Positions 26,647-34,875 of a DNA stretch of 64,000 nt are shown here, one piece after another (the stretch's first letter is position 1; the number at the start of each line of letters is the position of its first letter). The notes below the pieces were generated by a model. The model made no database searches. It had not been told where the DNA came from and worked only from the letters and a program-made list of their open reading frames with translations. The position numbers were made by a program, and so were the translations under genes. The DNA is from Gillisella vitis (GTDB lineage Bacteria; Pseudomonadota; Alphaproteobacteria; Rhizobiales; Rhizobiaceae): positions 186,001 through 250,000 of the forward strand of contig NZ_JACHLU010000001.1 in assembly GCF_014204625.1 (NCBI RefSeq). The letters are read 5' to 3'.

Positions 26647-27234
26647 ATGACTCTATCACGTCGTCATTTTCTGGGTGGTGCCGCAGGTTTTGGCCTGTTT
26701 TCCCATCAGGCTGCGGCCAAAAGCCAGAACAATCAGGATTATCCGCCGGTTTTCGAAACAACGCGCTATCAATATACCCTGCTACAACCCGTCCTGCCTT
26801 TGACCCCCACCACACTCACAGACCGCAAGGGCAAGCCTGCCACGCTTGCCCCTGCGCCTGGGCGTGTAATGCTGATCAACATCTGGGCAACCTGGTGTGC
26901 GGCCTGCAATACCGAAATGCCCCTTTTGGAAAAGCTGCATCATGAATTGGGCCACAAGCTGTCCATCGCGGCGGTTTCAACCGATAGAATCTCCCATGAG
27001 CGGGTCGATGACTGGCTGGAAACGCGCGCCATCCGCTCGCTTCCGGTCTTTCTCGATCCAGAGGCAAAGCTGGCCAGTTCGGCTCCTGCCAGTTCAGCTC
27101 CTTTGCGGGCCGACAAGATGCCCACAACCTATCTCATCACCGCCGATGGCCTGATCACGGGCTATATGCCCGGTGAAGCCGACTGGCTATCACCAGAAGG
27201 GCGGCGTCTGCTGGCCTATTATGGGGTTCGGTAA
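26647..27234 (+). CDS. Tat-exported TlpA-like thioredoxin
   Basis: A 195-residue periplasmic thiol-disulfide protein. It starts with a twin-arginine signal (MTLSRRHFLGGAAGFGLF, cut near AAA-K). The thioredoxin fold carries the active site WATWCAACN (CxxC), preceded by MLINI and followed by the cis-Pro region KMPTTYLI. TlpA/ResA proteins reduce disulfides in periplasmic partners. The upstream exported DsrE-like protein with one cysteine is the obvious candidate partner. Use of the Tat path suggests folding before export. Length and motifs are normal for the family. Confidence 0.83.
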   Translation: MTLSRRHFLGGAAGFGLFSHQAAAKSQNNQDYPPVFETTRYQYTLLQPVLPLTPTTLTDRKGKPATLAPAPGRVMLINIWATWCAACNTEMPLLEKLHHELGHKLSIAAVSTDRISHERVDDWLETRAIRSLPVFLDPEAKLASSAPASSAPLRADKMPTTYLITADGLITGYMPGEADWLSPEGRRLLAYYGVR

Positions 27235-27298
27235 GATATGGATTACCCATGACGATGCACGCAACTGGGCCGTGACTGGGCCCTCCATCGTTACACCC

Positions 27299-27316
27299 TC
27301 GTCACCATAAATTCAC
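27299..27316 (+). promoter_or_regulatory. Weak Pho-box-like element before ugpB
   Basis: GTCACCATAAATTCAC contains two TCAC units 11 bases apart (27302-27305 and 27313-27316), with a TTAC 11 bases before the first (27291-27294). Eleven-base spacing of TCA-type units is the pattern of PhoB sites, and ugp operons are known PhoB targets. The match to the full consensus is poor. Confidence 0.28.
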
Positions 27317-27409
27317 TGAACTGAGGTTAAACCGTCAACTCTCTCCCGTACATGGTCGGCAACGCGCGTCGTCTTCCCATGTTTCGGCCCATTCCTCGGA
27401 GAGTGAACA

Positions 27410-28750
27410 ATGATCGATAACCGGCTATTCGCTGCGGCTCTTGCTGCGGGCGTGATGTCCTTTGCCGTCACGCAGGCATCCGCTGCCCCTGTCAAGTTTG
27501 AGTTCTGGTACGGCCTGTCTGGTGACCTGAGTGACCGTGTGCAGGAAGCCTGCAAAAAATTCAACGACAGCCAGAAGGACTATGAAGTCCTGTGCACCTC
27601 GCAAAACACCTATGATGCGACGCTGCAAAACACCATTGCCGCCTACCGCGCCAAGAAGCAGCCAGCCATAGCCCAGATTTATGATGCAGGCACGCTGGAC
27701 ATGATGCTCTCCAAGGCGTTTGTGCCTGCGAAAAAGCTGATGGCCGACAACGGCTATAAGATCGACTGGAACAATTATTTCAGTGGCATTGCCAACTATT
27801 ACGCCACAGAAAAGGGCGATCTGGAATCTTTCCCGTTCAACTCTTCCACCGCTGTCTTCTATTACAACGTATCTGCCTTTGAGAAAGCTGGCATCGATTT
27901 CAAGCCAGACACGTGGGAACATGTAGAAGAAGCCGCCCGCAAGCTGAAAGCCGCTGGCTTTGATTGCCCGCTGGCCTTCAATTTCGACCCATGGTCGATG
28001 CTGGAACAGTATTCGGCCATTCATAACCAGCCGATCGCCACCGAAGGCAATGGTTACAAGGGCTTGAATGCCACACTTATATTCAACAAGACCAAATTTG
28101 TCGATCATGTGAAATTCTTCAAGAAAATGCAGGATGAAAAGCTGTTTGTGGTCAAAACCAAGCAGCTTGGCATGGACGTTGTGCCCGCCTTCACCTCGCA
28201 GACCTGCCAGATGATGCAGTCTTCGATTGCCGACCACGGCACCGTTGGCAAGACCCTGCCTGCGGGCGTCAAATGGGATGTGGCCATGCTGCCCATCGAC
28301 AAGGGCACAGAGCGCAAGAACTCGCTGGTGGGCGGGGCGTCGCTCTGGGTTCTCGCCGGTCGCCCGGCTGCCGAATACAAGGGCGCTGCTGCTTTCCTCA
28401 ACTTCCTCGCTACCCCGGAAATGGGTCAGTGGTGGTCCACCGTCACTGGCTATATTCCTGTGACCAAGACCGGCTTTGACGCCATGAAAGCCAATGGTTT
28501 CTACGACAAGGCACCCTACAAGGGCCGCGAACTGGCCATTGCCAGCCTGACCTACACACCCACATCGGAAAACACCCGTGGTATCCGTCTGGGCAGCTTC
28601 ACGCAGATCCGCACAGAAGTGATGAATGCGTTTGAAGCCATCTTCATGCAGAATGCCGATGTGCAAAAGCAGATCGATATTGCCGCTGAACGCGGCAACG
28701 ACATTCTGCGCCGGTTTGAAAAGACCTATGCCGGTCAGAAGCTCGATTGA
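27410..28750 (+). CDS. ugpB: sn-Glycerol-3-phosphate-binding periplasmic protein
   Basis: A 446-residue ABC substrate-binding protein. The signal peptide ends at AVTQASA-AP (about residue 25). The mature start VKFEFWYGLSG and the region SFPFNSSTAVFYYN are close to UgpB. It captures glycerol-3-phosphate (and related phosphodiesters) for the UgpAE permease. It heads ugpBAEC and is separated from ugpA by a terminator-like hairpin, which would give more binding protein than permease. Ugp is normally induced by phosphate starvation; only a weak Pho-box-like element is visible upstream. Confidence 0.9.
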   Translation: MIDNRLFAAALAAGVMSFAVTQASAAPVKFEFWYGLSGDLSDRVQEACKKFNDSQKDYEVLCTSQNTYDATLQNTIAAYRAKKQPAIAQIYDAGTLDMMLSKAFVPAKKLMADNGYKIDWNNYFSGIANYYATEKGDLESFPFNSSTAVFYYNVSAFEKAGIDFKPDTWEHVEEAARKLKAAGFDCPLAFNFDPWSMLEQYSAIHNQPIATEGNGYKGLNATLIFNKTKFVDHVKFFKKMQDEKLFVVKTKQLGMDVVPAFTSQTCQMMQSSIADHGTVGKTLPAGVKWDVAMLPIDKGTERKNSLVGGASLWVLAGRPAAEYKGAAAFLNFLATPEMGQWWSTVTGYIPVTKTGFDAMKANGFYDKAPYKGRELAIASLTYTPTSENTRGIRLGSFTQIRTEVMNAFEAIFMQNADVQKQIDIAAERGNDILRRFEKTYAGQKLD

Positions 28751-28767
28751 TCCATTCACTCAAGCAG

Positions 28768-28794
28768 GAGCCTGCCAAAATGGCAGGCTCTTTT
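28768..28794 (+). terminator. Partial terminator between ugpB and ugpA
   Basis: The stem GAGCCTGCC (28768-28776) pairs with GGCAGGCTC (28782-28790) around AAAAT, followed by TTTTCTCTT. It has the form of an intrinsic terminator inside an operon, directly after the binding-protein gene. It probably reduces read-through into the permease genes or protects the ugpB message end. Confidence 0.75.
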
Positions 28795-28817
28795 CTCTTC
28801 GAATTGATTGGTTTTCC

Positions 28818-29708
28818 ATGGACAAGCGCTCTGTTTTCAAAAGCTGGTGGCTCCCGATTGCCTTTGCGGCACCTCAGCTTCTGCTGATTTTTCTGTTCTT
28901 CTATTGGCCCGCCATCTCGGTGATCAAATGGGCTTTTACACTGGAGCCACCCTTTGGTGGGGCGGCGGAATTTGTCGGCTGGGCCAATTTTCAGGAGGTC
29001 TTTGCTGATCCGTTCTATTGGAATTCCGTGATTGTCAGTTTGATCTTTGCCTTTTGCGGCGCGTTTTTCGCCATTTTGATCGGCCTTGTTCTGGCGCTGG
29101 CGGTGGATCGTGAATTGCCAGGATCAGGTCTGTTTCGCTTTGTCTATATTCTTCCTTACGCCATTGCAGGCCCTGCCGCAGGCATGGCGTTTCGCTTCAT
29201 TCTGTCGCCTGAGCGGGGTCTTCTGGCACCGTTGAATGCGATCTATCCTGATTTCTGGAATCCAGCCAAATATAGCAGCCATGCGCTCATTCTGGTGATT
29301 GTCATCTTCATCTGGAAATGGGCGGGCTACACCTTCATCTTCCTGCTGGCGGGTCTGCAATCCGTACCACGGCCGTTGATCGAGGCTGCCGCGCTGGATG
29401 GTTCCGGCCCCATTCGCCGTGCCATCGATATTCAGGTGCCGCTTCTGGCTCCCACTCTGTTCTTCCTGCTGGTGACGATGATGACCGAAGGTTTCGTTGG
29501 CTCCGACACCTTCGGCATCGTCGAGCGCACCACCTACGGCGGACCCAACCATGCGACGGAAGTGCTGGTGTTCCGCATCGTCAATGAAGCCTTCCAGGGT
29601 CTGAATTACTCCGGCGCTTCAGCACAGAGCATCGTGTTGATCGGTCTGATCATGATTTTCACCTTCATCCAGTTCCGCTTCATCGAGAAGCGCGTGCATT
29701 ACAAGTGA
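28818..29708 (+). CDS. ugpA: Glycerol-3-phosphate ABC permease UgpA
   Basis: A 296-residue membrane protein with six segments (first AFAAPQLLLIFLFFYWPAIS). It carries the ABC permease EAA loop (PLIEAAALDGSGPIRRAIDI) that contacts the UgpC ATPase. ATG 28818 is the first start after the hairpin that follows ugpB; the longer frame from 28626 is a shadow of ugpB. UgpE follows 7 bases after its stop. Family and context agree well. Confidence 0.9.
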   Translation: MDKRSVFKSWWLPIAFAAPQLLLIFLFFYWPAISVIKWAFTLEPPFGGAAEFVGWANFQEVFADPFYWNSVIVSLIFAFCGAFFAILIGLVLALAVDRELPGSGLFRFVYILPYAIAGPAAGMAFRFILSPERGLLAPLNAIYPDFWNPAKYSSHALILVIVIFIWKWAGYTFIFLLAGLQSVPRPLIEAAALDGSGPIRRAIDIQVPLLAPTLFFLLVTMMTEGFVGSDTFGIVERTTYGGPNHATEVLVFRIVNEAFQGLNYSGASAQSIVLIGLIMIFTFIQFRFIEKRVHYK

Positions 29709-29715
29709 GGCAGTA

Positions 29716-30603
29716 ATGATCCAGCGGACTCCCTGGTCAGATGCTCTGACCTATACTTTGATGATCTTCGGTTTTCTGATCCTGATCGGCCCATTCATTG
29801 TCATCATTTCTGGCGCAAGCCAGACCATGGTGCAGATCAACTCTGTGCCCTTCAATTTCATGCCGCAAGATCAGTTTTTCCAAAATCTGTACACAGCATG
29901 GGATCGTGCCAATTTGGGCAATGCCATGCTGAACACCCTGATCATGACGGTTTTGATCACCATTGGCAAAGTCGCGCTCTCGGCGTTTACGGCCTATGCC
30001 ATCGTGTTTTTCCGCACGCCGCTGAAGCATTTCTTCTTCTGGATTGTCTTCATCACCCTGATGCTGCCGCTGGAAGTGCGCGTTGTGCCCACCTATAGCG
30101 TGGCTGCCGACCTGTTTCAGCCGTTCAAAATGTTGATTGAGGCTGTCACCGGCCTTCAGGTGTCGGTCGAGTGGAACCTGCTCAATTCCTATTCCGGCCT
30201 GACCCTGCCGCTGATTGCCACAGCCACCGGCACCTTTCTCTATCGGCAATTCTTCCTGACCCTACCGGACGAGTTGACTGAGGCCGCCCGCATGGATGGA
30301 TCGGGGCCAATCCGCTTCTTCTTCGATATGCTGATTCCGCTGTCGCGCACCAATATGCTGGCGCTCACCACCATCATGTTCGTTTATGGCTGGAACCAAT
30401 ATCTCTGGCCGCTGCTGATGGTCACAGACCCATCTTATACCACCGTTCTGATGGCCCTGCGCGGTCTTGTGCCCTCCGACAACGGCACACCGGACTGGAA
30501 TGTCACGCTGGCGGGTTCGCTGATCATCATGGCACCGCCTCTTCTCGTTGTCGCCATCCTGCAACGCTGGTTCGTGCGCGGCCTCGTGGCCTCTGACAAG
30601 TAA
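29716..30603 (+). CDS. ugpE: Glycerol-3-phosphate ABC permease UgpE
   Basis: A 295-residue permease partner of UgpA with six predicted segments, starting TYTLMIFGFLILIGPFIVII. The EAA loop is present (ELTEAARMDGSGPIRFFFDM). It forms the membrane channel with UgpA. A GAGG element precedes ATG 29716, and the ATPase gene follows 12 bases after the stop. No irregularities were seen. Confidence 0.9.
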   Translation: MIQRTPWSDALTYTLMIFGFLILIGPFIVIISGASQTMVQINSVPFNFMPQDQFFQNLYTAWDRANLGNAMLNTLIMTVLITIGKVALSAFTAYAIVFFRTPLKHFFFWIVFITLMLPLEVRVVPTYSVAADLFQPFKMLIEAVTGLQVSVEWNLLNSYSGLTLPLIATATGTFLYRQFFLTLPDELTEAARMDGSGPIRFFFDMLIPLSRTNMLALTTIMFVYGWNQYLWPLLMVTDPSYTTVLMALRGLVPSDNGTPDWNVTLAGSLIIMAPPLLVVAILQRWFVRGLVASDK

Positions 30604-30615
30604 GGTTTTAAACCT

Positions 30616-31731
30616 ATGACTGATATTGATATTCGCGCTGTGCGCAAATCCTACGGCAAGATTGAAACGTTGCATGGCGTTGACCTTGAGATCAAAACCG
30701 GCGAGTTTGTGGTCATCCTTGGGCCATCGGGCTGTGGCAAATCCACCCTGTTGCGCATGGTGGCGGGCCTTGAAGAGATCACCGCTGGCGAAATCGCCAT
30801 TGGCGGTAAGATCGTCAACAAGCTGGAACCGCGTGAGCGCGGCTGCGCCATGGTGTTTCAAAATTATGCGCTCTATCCGCATATGACGGTGGCTGGCAAC
30901 ATCGGCTATGCCCTGAAAGTTGCGGGCGTGCCCAAGGCCGAGCGGCTGGAGCGGGTGCGCAAAGTGGCGGCCAGCGTGGGTCTTGAAGCGCTTCTCGATC
31001 GCAAGCCCTCGCAACTCTCCGGCGGTCAGCGCCAGCGTGTCGCCATGGGCCGTGCCATGGTGCGCGAACCCAAGGTGTTTTTGTTTGACGAGCCTTTCTC
31101 CAATCTCGATGCCAAATTGCGCGTGGCCATGCGCGAAGAGGTGCGCAATCTGCACCGGGCGCTGGGCGTGACCTCGATTTTCGTCACCCACGACCAGATC
31201 GAAGCCATGACGCTGGCCGACAAGCTGGTGATCATGAATGGCGGCAATGTCGAGCAGATCGGCAGACCCACGGAAGTCTATCAGCGCCCCGCCAGCCGGT
31301 TTGTCGCGGAATTTATCGGCTCTCCGGCCATGAACCTGATTGAAGGCGAATTTGATGCCGATGGCCATTTTCTGCATGGTCAGGGCGAGCGCCTGAAGCG
31401 CGATGCCTTAGGTGGCCTCAAACCCACAGGTGGGCGGGTTCTGCTCGGTGTGCGCCCTGAATCGGTGCGGATTGCCAGCCCCGATCAGCCGGACAGTGTT
31501 GAAGCTGTGGTCAATTACATTGAAGAGCTTGGCCCATCGCGTCTCATTCACACCTCCGTGGGCGGCAACCGCATTGTTGCCGTGGTGGAAAGCAGCGACC
31601 GAGAGATTGCCACCGGCAGCCGCCTGCATCTCACCTTCGATGCCAATGCTATCCACTGCTTTTCCGCAGACAGCGGTCGCAGGTTAGAGCCAACCTTTCA
31701 CGTCACGAAAATACCGGAGACAATGTCATGA
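30616..31731 (+). CDS. ugpC: Glycerol-3-phosphate ABC transporter ATPase UgpC
   Basis: A 371-residue ATPase of the MalK/UgpC type. Walker A is GPSGCGKST, the signature is [16 protein letters not shown], Walker B is [15 protein letters not shown] and the switch His is in VTHDQ. The last 130 residues form the OB-fold regulatory domain (GVRPESVRI). It powers UgpAE. Its last four bases overlap the start of the isomerase-like gene, so both are translated from one message. Confidence 0.92.
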   Translation: MTDIDIRAVRKSYGKIETLHGVDLEIKTGEFVVILGPSGCGKSTLLRMVAGLEEITAGEIAIGGKIVNKLEPRERGCAMVFQNYALYPHMTVAGNIGYALKVAGVPKAERLERVRKVAASVGLEALLDRKPSQLSGGQRQRVAMGRAMVREPKVFLFDEPFSNLDAKLRVAMREEVRNLHRALGVTSIFVTHDQIEAMTLADKLVIMNGGNVEQIGRPTEVYQRPASRFVAEFIGSPAMNLIEGEFDADGHFLHGQGERLKRDALGGLKPTGGRVLLGVRPESVRIASPDQPDSVEAVVNYIEELGPSRLIHTSVGGNRIVAVVESSDREIATGSRLHLTFDANAIHCFSADSGRRLEPTFHVTKIPETMS

Positions 31732-32612
31732 GCAATATCAGTGCAGTGGGTTTTAATGCCGCCTCTCATGATGGCGAGTTTGCCAGTCTGGATGCAGACC
31801 TTTCGCGTCTGGCCAGCATTGGCGTGGATACGGTTGAGCTGGCGCTGACCAGCCTTGATCTTCTGGCGGGTGGTCGCATTATTGAGGAGCGAGCCGCCCG
31901 TCTGGTGGAGATGACCAGCCGCTATCCATTCCGCTACACCGCGCATGGTCTGGTGTCGTCCAATTTCATGGACCCGATCACCCTTCCTTACCAGTTGGCG
32001 GCGGCCAAATCCTTGGTGGAAATCAACGCCCGCATTGGTGCAAAAATTCTGGTGCAGCATGGTGGCGAATTGGCCGCCAACCAGATTCAGGACCGCGCTG
32101 GCGCAGATGCCCGCCAGCAGGATGCTTTGGCAGAACTGGCCGAGTTTGCCGCTCCGCATGATGTGCGGATTGCGCTGGAAAACATCTTCACCACCGCTCC
32201 CGGCCAGTATCGCCAGACGCCTGCCGAGATTGCTGCAACGGTGAAGGCTGTCAACCACCCCAATCTGGTGGCCCTAATTGACTTCAGCCACGCCTATATC
32301 GAATGCACCTATCGCGGGCTGGATTTCATGGAGCAATTGCGCACCATGGCCCCCGTTACGGGTCACCTGCATGTGCATGATTCTTTTGGTCGCCCGATTG
32401 GCGATTACAAGGCTTTCTTCCCGCAGGAAGCCACGGCCCTTGGCCTGGGTGATCTGCACATGCCGCTGGGCTGGGGTGATATTGCCTGGGAAGCGATTTT
32501 TGCTGAGCTGGAATTTTTGCCCGATACCGTGTTGATGATGGAAATCAATAGCCGTTACGCTGCCGAACAGCCTGCCTGTCTGATCCGGGCCAAAGCCTTG
32601 GCAGGCCTGTAA
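31728..32612 (+). CDS. TIM-barrel sugar phosphate isomerase/epimerase-like protein
   Basis: A 294-residue member of the xylose-isomerase-like TIM-barrel family (AP endonuclease 2 type). Metal-site candidates are [32 protein letters not shown] and the late MMEINSR, giving the usual Glu-Asp-His-Glu set. The reaction is unknown: isomerase, epimerase, or hydrolysis of a sugar- or glycerol-phosphate compound. It overlaps ugpC by 4 bases (ATGA), so it is part of the ugp operon. It takes the place often held by a glycerophosphodiester phosphodiesterase, hinting that it processes what UgpBAEC brings in. Confidence 0.72.
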   Translation: MSNISAVGFNAASHDGEFASLDADLSRLASIGVDTVELALTSLDLLAGGRIIEERAARLVEMTSRYPFRYTAHGLVSSNFMDPITLPYQLAAAKSLVEINARIGAKILVQHGGELAANQIQDRAGADARQQDALAELAEFAAPHDVRIALENIFTTAPGQYRQTPAEIAATVKAVNHPNLVALIDFSHAYIECTYRGLDFMEQLRTMAPVTGHLHVHDSFGRPIGDYKAFFPQEATALGLGDLHMPLGWGDIAWEAIFAELEFLPDTVLMMEINSRYAAEQPACLIRAKALAGL

Positions 32613-32685
32613 ACGCCATTGCGGGCAGGTGATGCCGATTTATCAAGATGAAACCATAGGCCTCTGACTGCAAGGCAGAGGAAAT

Positions 32686-33357
32686 TCATCCATCAACTGG
32701 TCGAGGGGTGCCATAGGCTGCGAGAAAAACGTGAACGCCCCCTTCGATCAGCGCATCATATTCGCGTTGCTGCGGCCGAGTCATTGAGAGTGCCCAGTTA
32801 ATCGGCAGATCTCCCTGCACCAGACTGAGAAACTGTTTGACGGCCAGATCGATATTGTCAATCTTCAGTAAACCACCATCAATGGCACGCTGAAAAAATG
32901 CGGCAAGATCGGCGTGTTGCCGTCTGGGACCGGCATTCATAAAAACCTCGGCAATTTCAGGAAAATGCGAGGCGTTTGCCATGACCAGCCTGTATAAGCC
33001 AAGCGCATTTTCATTCATGAAAATCCTTGTAAAATTGCGGGCAATATCGCGTAGCGCTGTCTCAATATCATGAACGCGACCGTAGGCATCTCCGAGGGGA
33101 TCAGGTCCAAAACGCTGGCATTCTTCCGAAATCAGCGCAGAAAGAAGCGCCTCCTTGTTTTCAAAATACACATAAAGCGTGGCCTTTGACACGCTGGCCT
33201 CAGTCGCAATCATATCCATGCTGGCACGGTCGTAGCCCTGCTCCATGAAGATCTGCCTCGCCGTATCAAGGACAATCTGACGCTTTCTGCTTTGACGCTT
33301 GTTGCCTTTTGTCCCTGTTTTGGGTGGTTCTGGCGCGCCCAGAGCATTTTTTTCCAT
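32686..33357 (-). CDS. TetR-family repressor of the second RND system
   Basis: A 223-residue TetR/AcrR-type regulator. A Lys/Arg-rich N-terminal tail (TKGNKRQSRKRQ) leads into a clear helix-turn-helix (RQIFMEQGYDRASMDMIATE, then ASVSKATLYVYFENKEALL). The C-terminal domain (from about residue 100) would bind the inducer. It is divergent from the adaptor and RND genes, and the gap holds two inverted copies of a 14-base operator-like sequence around a good promoter. Auto-repression and control of the pump are therefore likely. Confidence 0.86.
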   Translation of the reverse strand: MEKNALGAPEPPKTGTKGNKRQSRKRQIVLDTARQIFMEQGYDRASMDMIATEASVSKATLYVYFENKEALLSALISEECQRFGPDPLGDAYGRVHDIETALRDIARNFTRIFMNENALGLYRLVMANASHFPEIAEVFMNAGPRRQHADLAAFFQRAIDGGLLKIDNIDLAVKQFLSLVQGDLPINWALSMTRPQQREYDALIEGGVHVFLAAYGTPRPVDG

Positions 33358-33380
33358 CTGACACCTTTACGAAACCATAC

Positions 33381-33453
33381 TGAACCGTTTAGTTTCCTCT
33401 TGACATTTGTATAGTCCGTATTGCATTGATCCGCAATAGAACTAAACGGTTCA
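33381..33453. promoter_or_regulatory. Paired operator sites around a promoter (TetR / second RND system)
   Basis: TGAACCGTTTAGTT (33381-33394) and its exact inverse AACTAAACGGTTCA (33440-33453) flank TTGACA (33400-33405) and a likely -10 near TGCATT (33422-33427). Each copy is itself an imperfect dyad (12 of 15 bases). This resembles the operators of AcrR/AefR-like repressors. Confidence 0.72.
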
Positions 33454-33741
33454 GTTCAGTTGCGGATTTGAAGATGTTCCACATCAGCGTGCTAAAGGTT
33501 AAGGATCGTCCGCTTGCGCTGTGGGCCGATATGAGATCGGGTGTACGCAGCCAAAGAGCAGCTATACCGGCAATGCAACGGTGGTGTGCACCACGCATCC
33601 TTTTCCGTGGCGACCATAATAGCCATGATTATTCTGGGTGATCATGCGCGGCAGTTGAACAGGTCCGACCTTTTCAGCCCGCTGGAAACTGCATCGTTTT
33701 AACAGTCAAACAACAATCAAATGAAAAAAGGTCCACATGCG

Positions 33742-34866
33742 ATGATCAAACGAATGGTGATCATGTTGCTCGCAACCGGTGCGGTTTTTGGCGGTCTTTA
33801 TGGCTTTCAGACTTTCAAGGCCGGAATTATCCAGAAAGTCATGGCTGGAATGGCCAACCCTCCACAGACGGTTTCCACAGCCGCTGCAAATCTAAGCGAC
33901 TGGCAAAGCGAGATTGAAGCTGTCGGCACATTGAAAGCCGTGAATGGCGCTGATCTTGCCTTGCAGGTGGCAGGTATCGTGGAAGACAGAAGCTTTGAAT
34001 CTGGCGACACCGTTACCGCGGGGCAGGTTCTTTTAAAGCTCTCCGCCGAGGATGACATTGCAAAGCTTGCCGCCTTGCAGGCAACAGCCGACAATTACGC
34101 CATCTCACTCAAGCGTTCGCAGGACCAGCAAAAGGTCAGTGCCGTCAGTCAGGCCACGGTGGATAGTGATGCTGCCAACCTGAAAAACGCAAGGGCACTG
34201 GTTGAACAGCAAAAAGCAATTGTCGATCAAAAGACATTGCGGGCACCTTTTGCCGGGCGTCTCGGCATCCGCTCTGTCGACATTGGTCAATATCTGACCG
34301 CAGGCACCACCATTGTCACCTTGCAGGCGCTGGATACGCTTTATGTCGATCTTTATCTGCCCCAGCAGGCTTTGAGCCAGATCAAGGTTGGGCAGGATGT
34401 GACCACAACCGTTGACGCCTATCCTGGCAAAATCTTCCCGGGCAAAATCTCGGCAATCAATTCCAAGGTCGATTCAGCCTCCAGAAACGTGCAGGTTCGC
34501 GCCACAATGAGCAATCCGGATGGCCTGTTGCTGCCGGGCATGTTCGGACGTGTCAAGATTGCCGTTGGTACCAGCCGTCAATTCATCACGCTTCCTCAAA
34601 CGGCGATTGTTTACAATCCCTACGGCGATTCCGTGTTCATTGTTGATCAGGATGCGCAGGGCGGCAAGCAAAATGGTGTTGTCCGTCAAAGCTTTGTCAA
34701 GACCGGCGATACGCGCGGTGACAACGTTGCCATTACAGACGGCATTAAAGAGGGTGAACAGGTCGTGATTGCCGGGCAGATCAAGCTGCGCAACGGCTCA
34801 CCCGTGATCATCGATAATAGCCAGATACCGACTGCCGAAAATGCGCCTGAGATCAAGGATCAATAG
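33742..34866 (+). CDS. RND membrane-fusion (adaptor) protein
   Basis: A 374-residue periplasmic adaptor with an N-terminal anchor (MVIMLLATGAVFGGLYGF). Lipoyl halves are DLALQVAGIVEDRSFESGDT and LRAPFAGRLGIRSVDIGQYL, with a short helical hairpin between them and a beta-barrel domain after. ATG 33742 has the ribosome site AAAAAAGG; ATG 33721, seven codons upstream, is also possible. The 288 bases before it hold the operator pair at their left end and otherwise nothing recognised. It is followed 9 bases later by the pump gene. No outer-membrane factor gene is present. Confidence 0.86.
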   Translation: MIKRMVIMLLATGAVFGGLYGFQTFKAGIIQKVMAGMANPPQTVSTAAANLSDWQSEIEAVGTLKAVNGADLALQVAGIVEDRSFESGDTVTAGQVLLKLSAEDDIAKLAALQATADNYAISLKRSQDQQKVSAVSQATVDSDAANLKNARALVEQQKAIVDQKTLRAPFAGRLGIRSVDIGQYLTAGTTIVTLQALDTLYVDLYLPQQALSQIKVGQDVTTTVDAYPGKIFPGKISAINSKVDSASRNVQVRATMSNPDGLLLPGMFGRVKIAVGTSRQFITLPQTAIVYNPYGDSVFIVDQDAQGGKQNGVVRQSFVKTGDTRGDNVAITDGIKEGEQVVIAGQIKLRNGSPVIIDNSQIPTAENAPEIKDQ

Positions 34867-34875
34867 GACCTCGCC

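Noticed and set aside
27425-28759. 444-codon reverse frame opposite ugpB
   Set aside because: ugpB is certain from signal peptide and motifs; the antisense product matches no family I know.
30262-31377. 371-codon reverse frame opposite ugpE and ugpC
   Set aside because: Both forward genes have complete ABC motifs; the antisense frame is His/Gln-rich.
33426-33641. 71-codon forward frame before the second adaptor gene
   Set aside because: Overlaps the operator pair, lacks a ribosome site, and the product is not protein-like.
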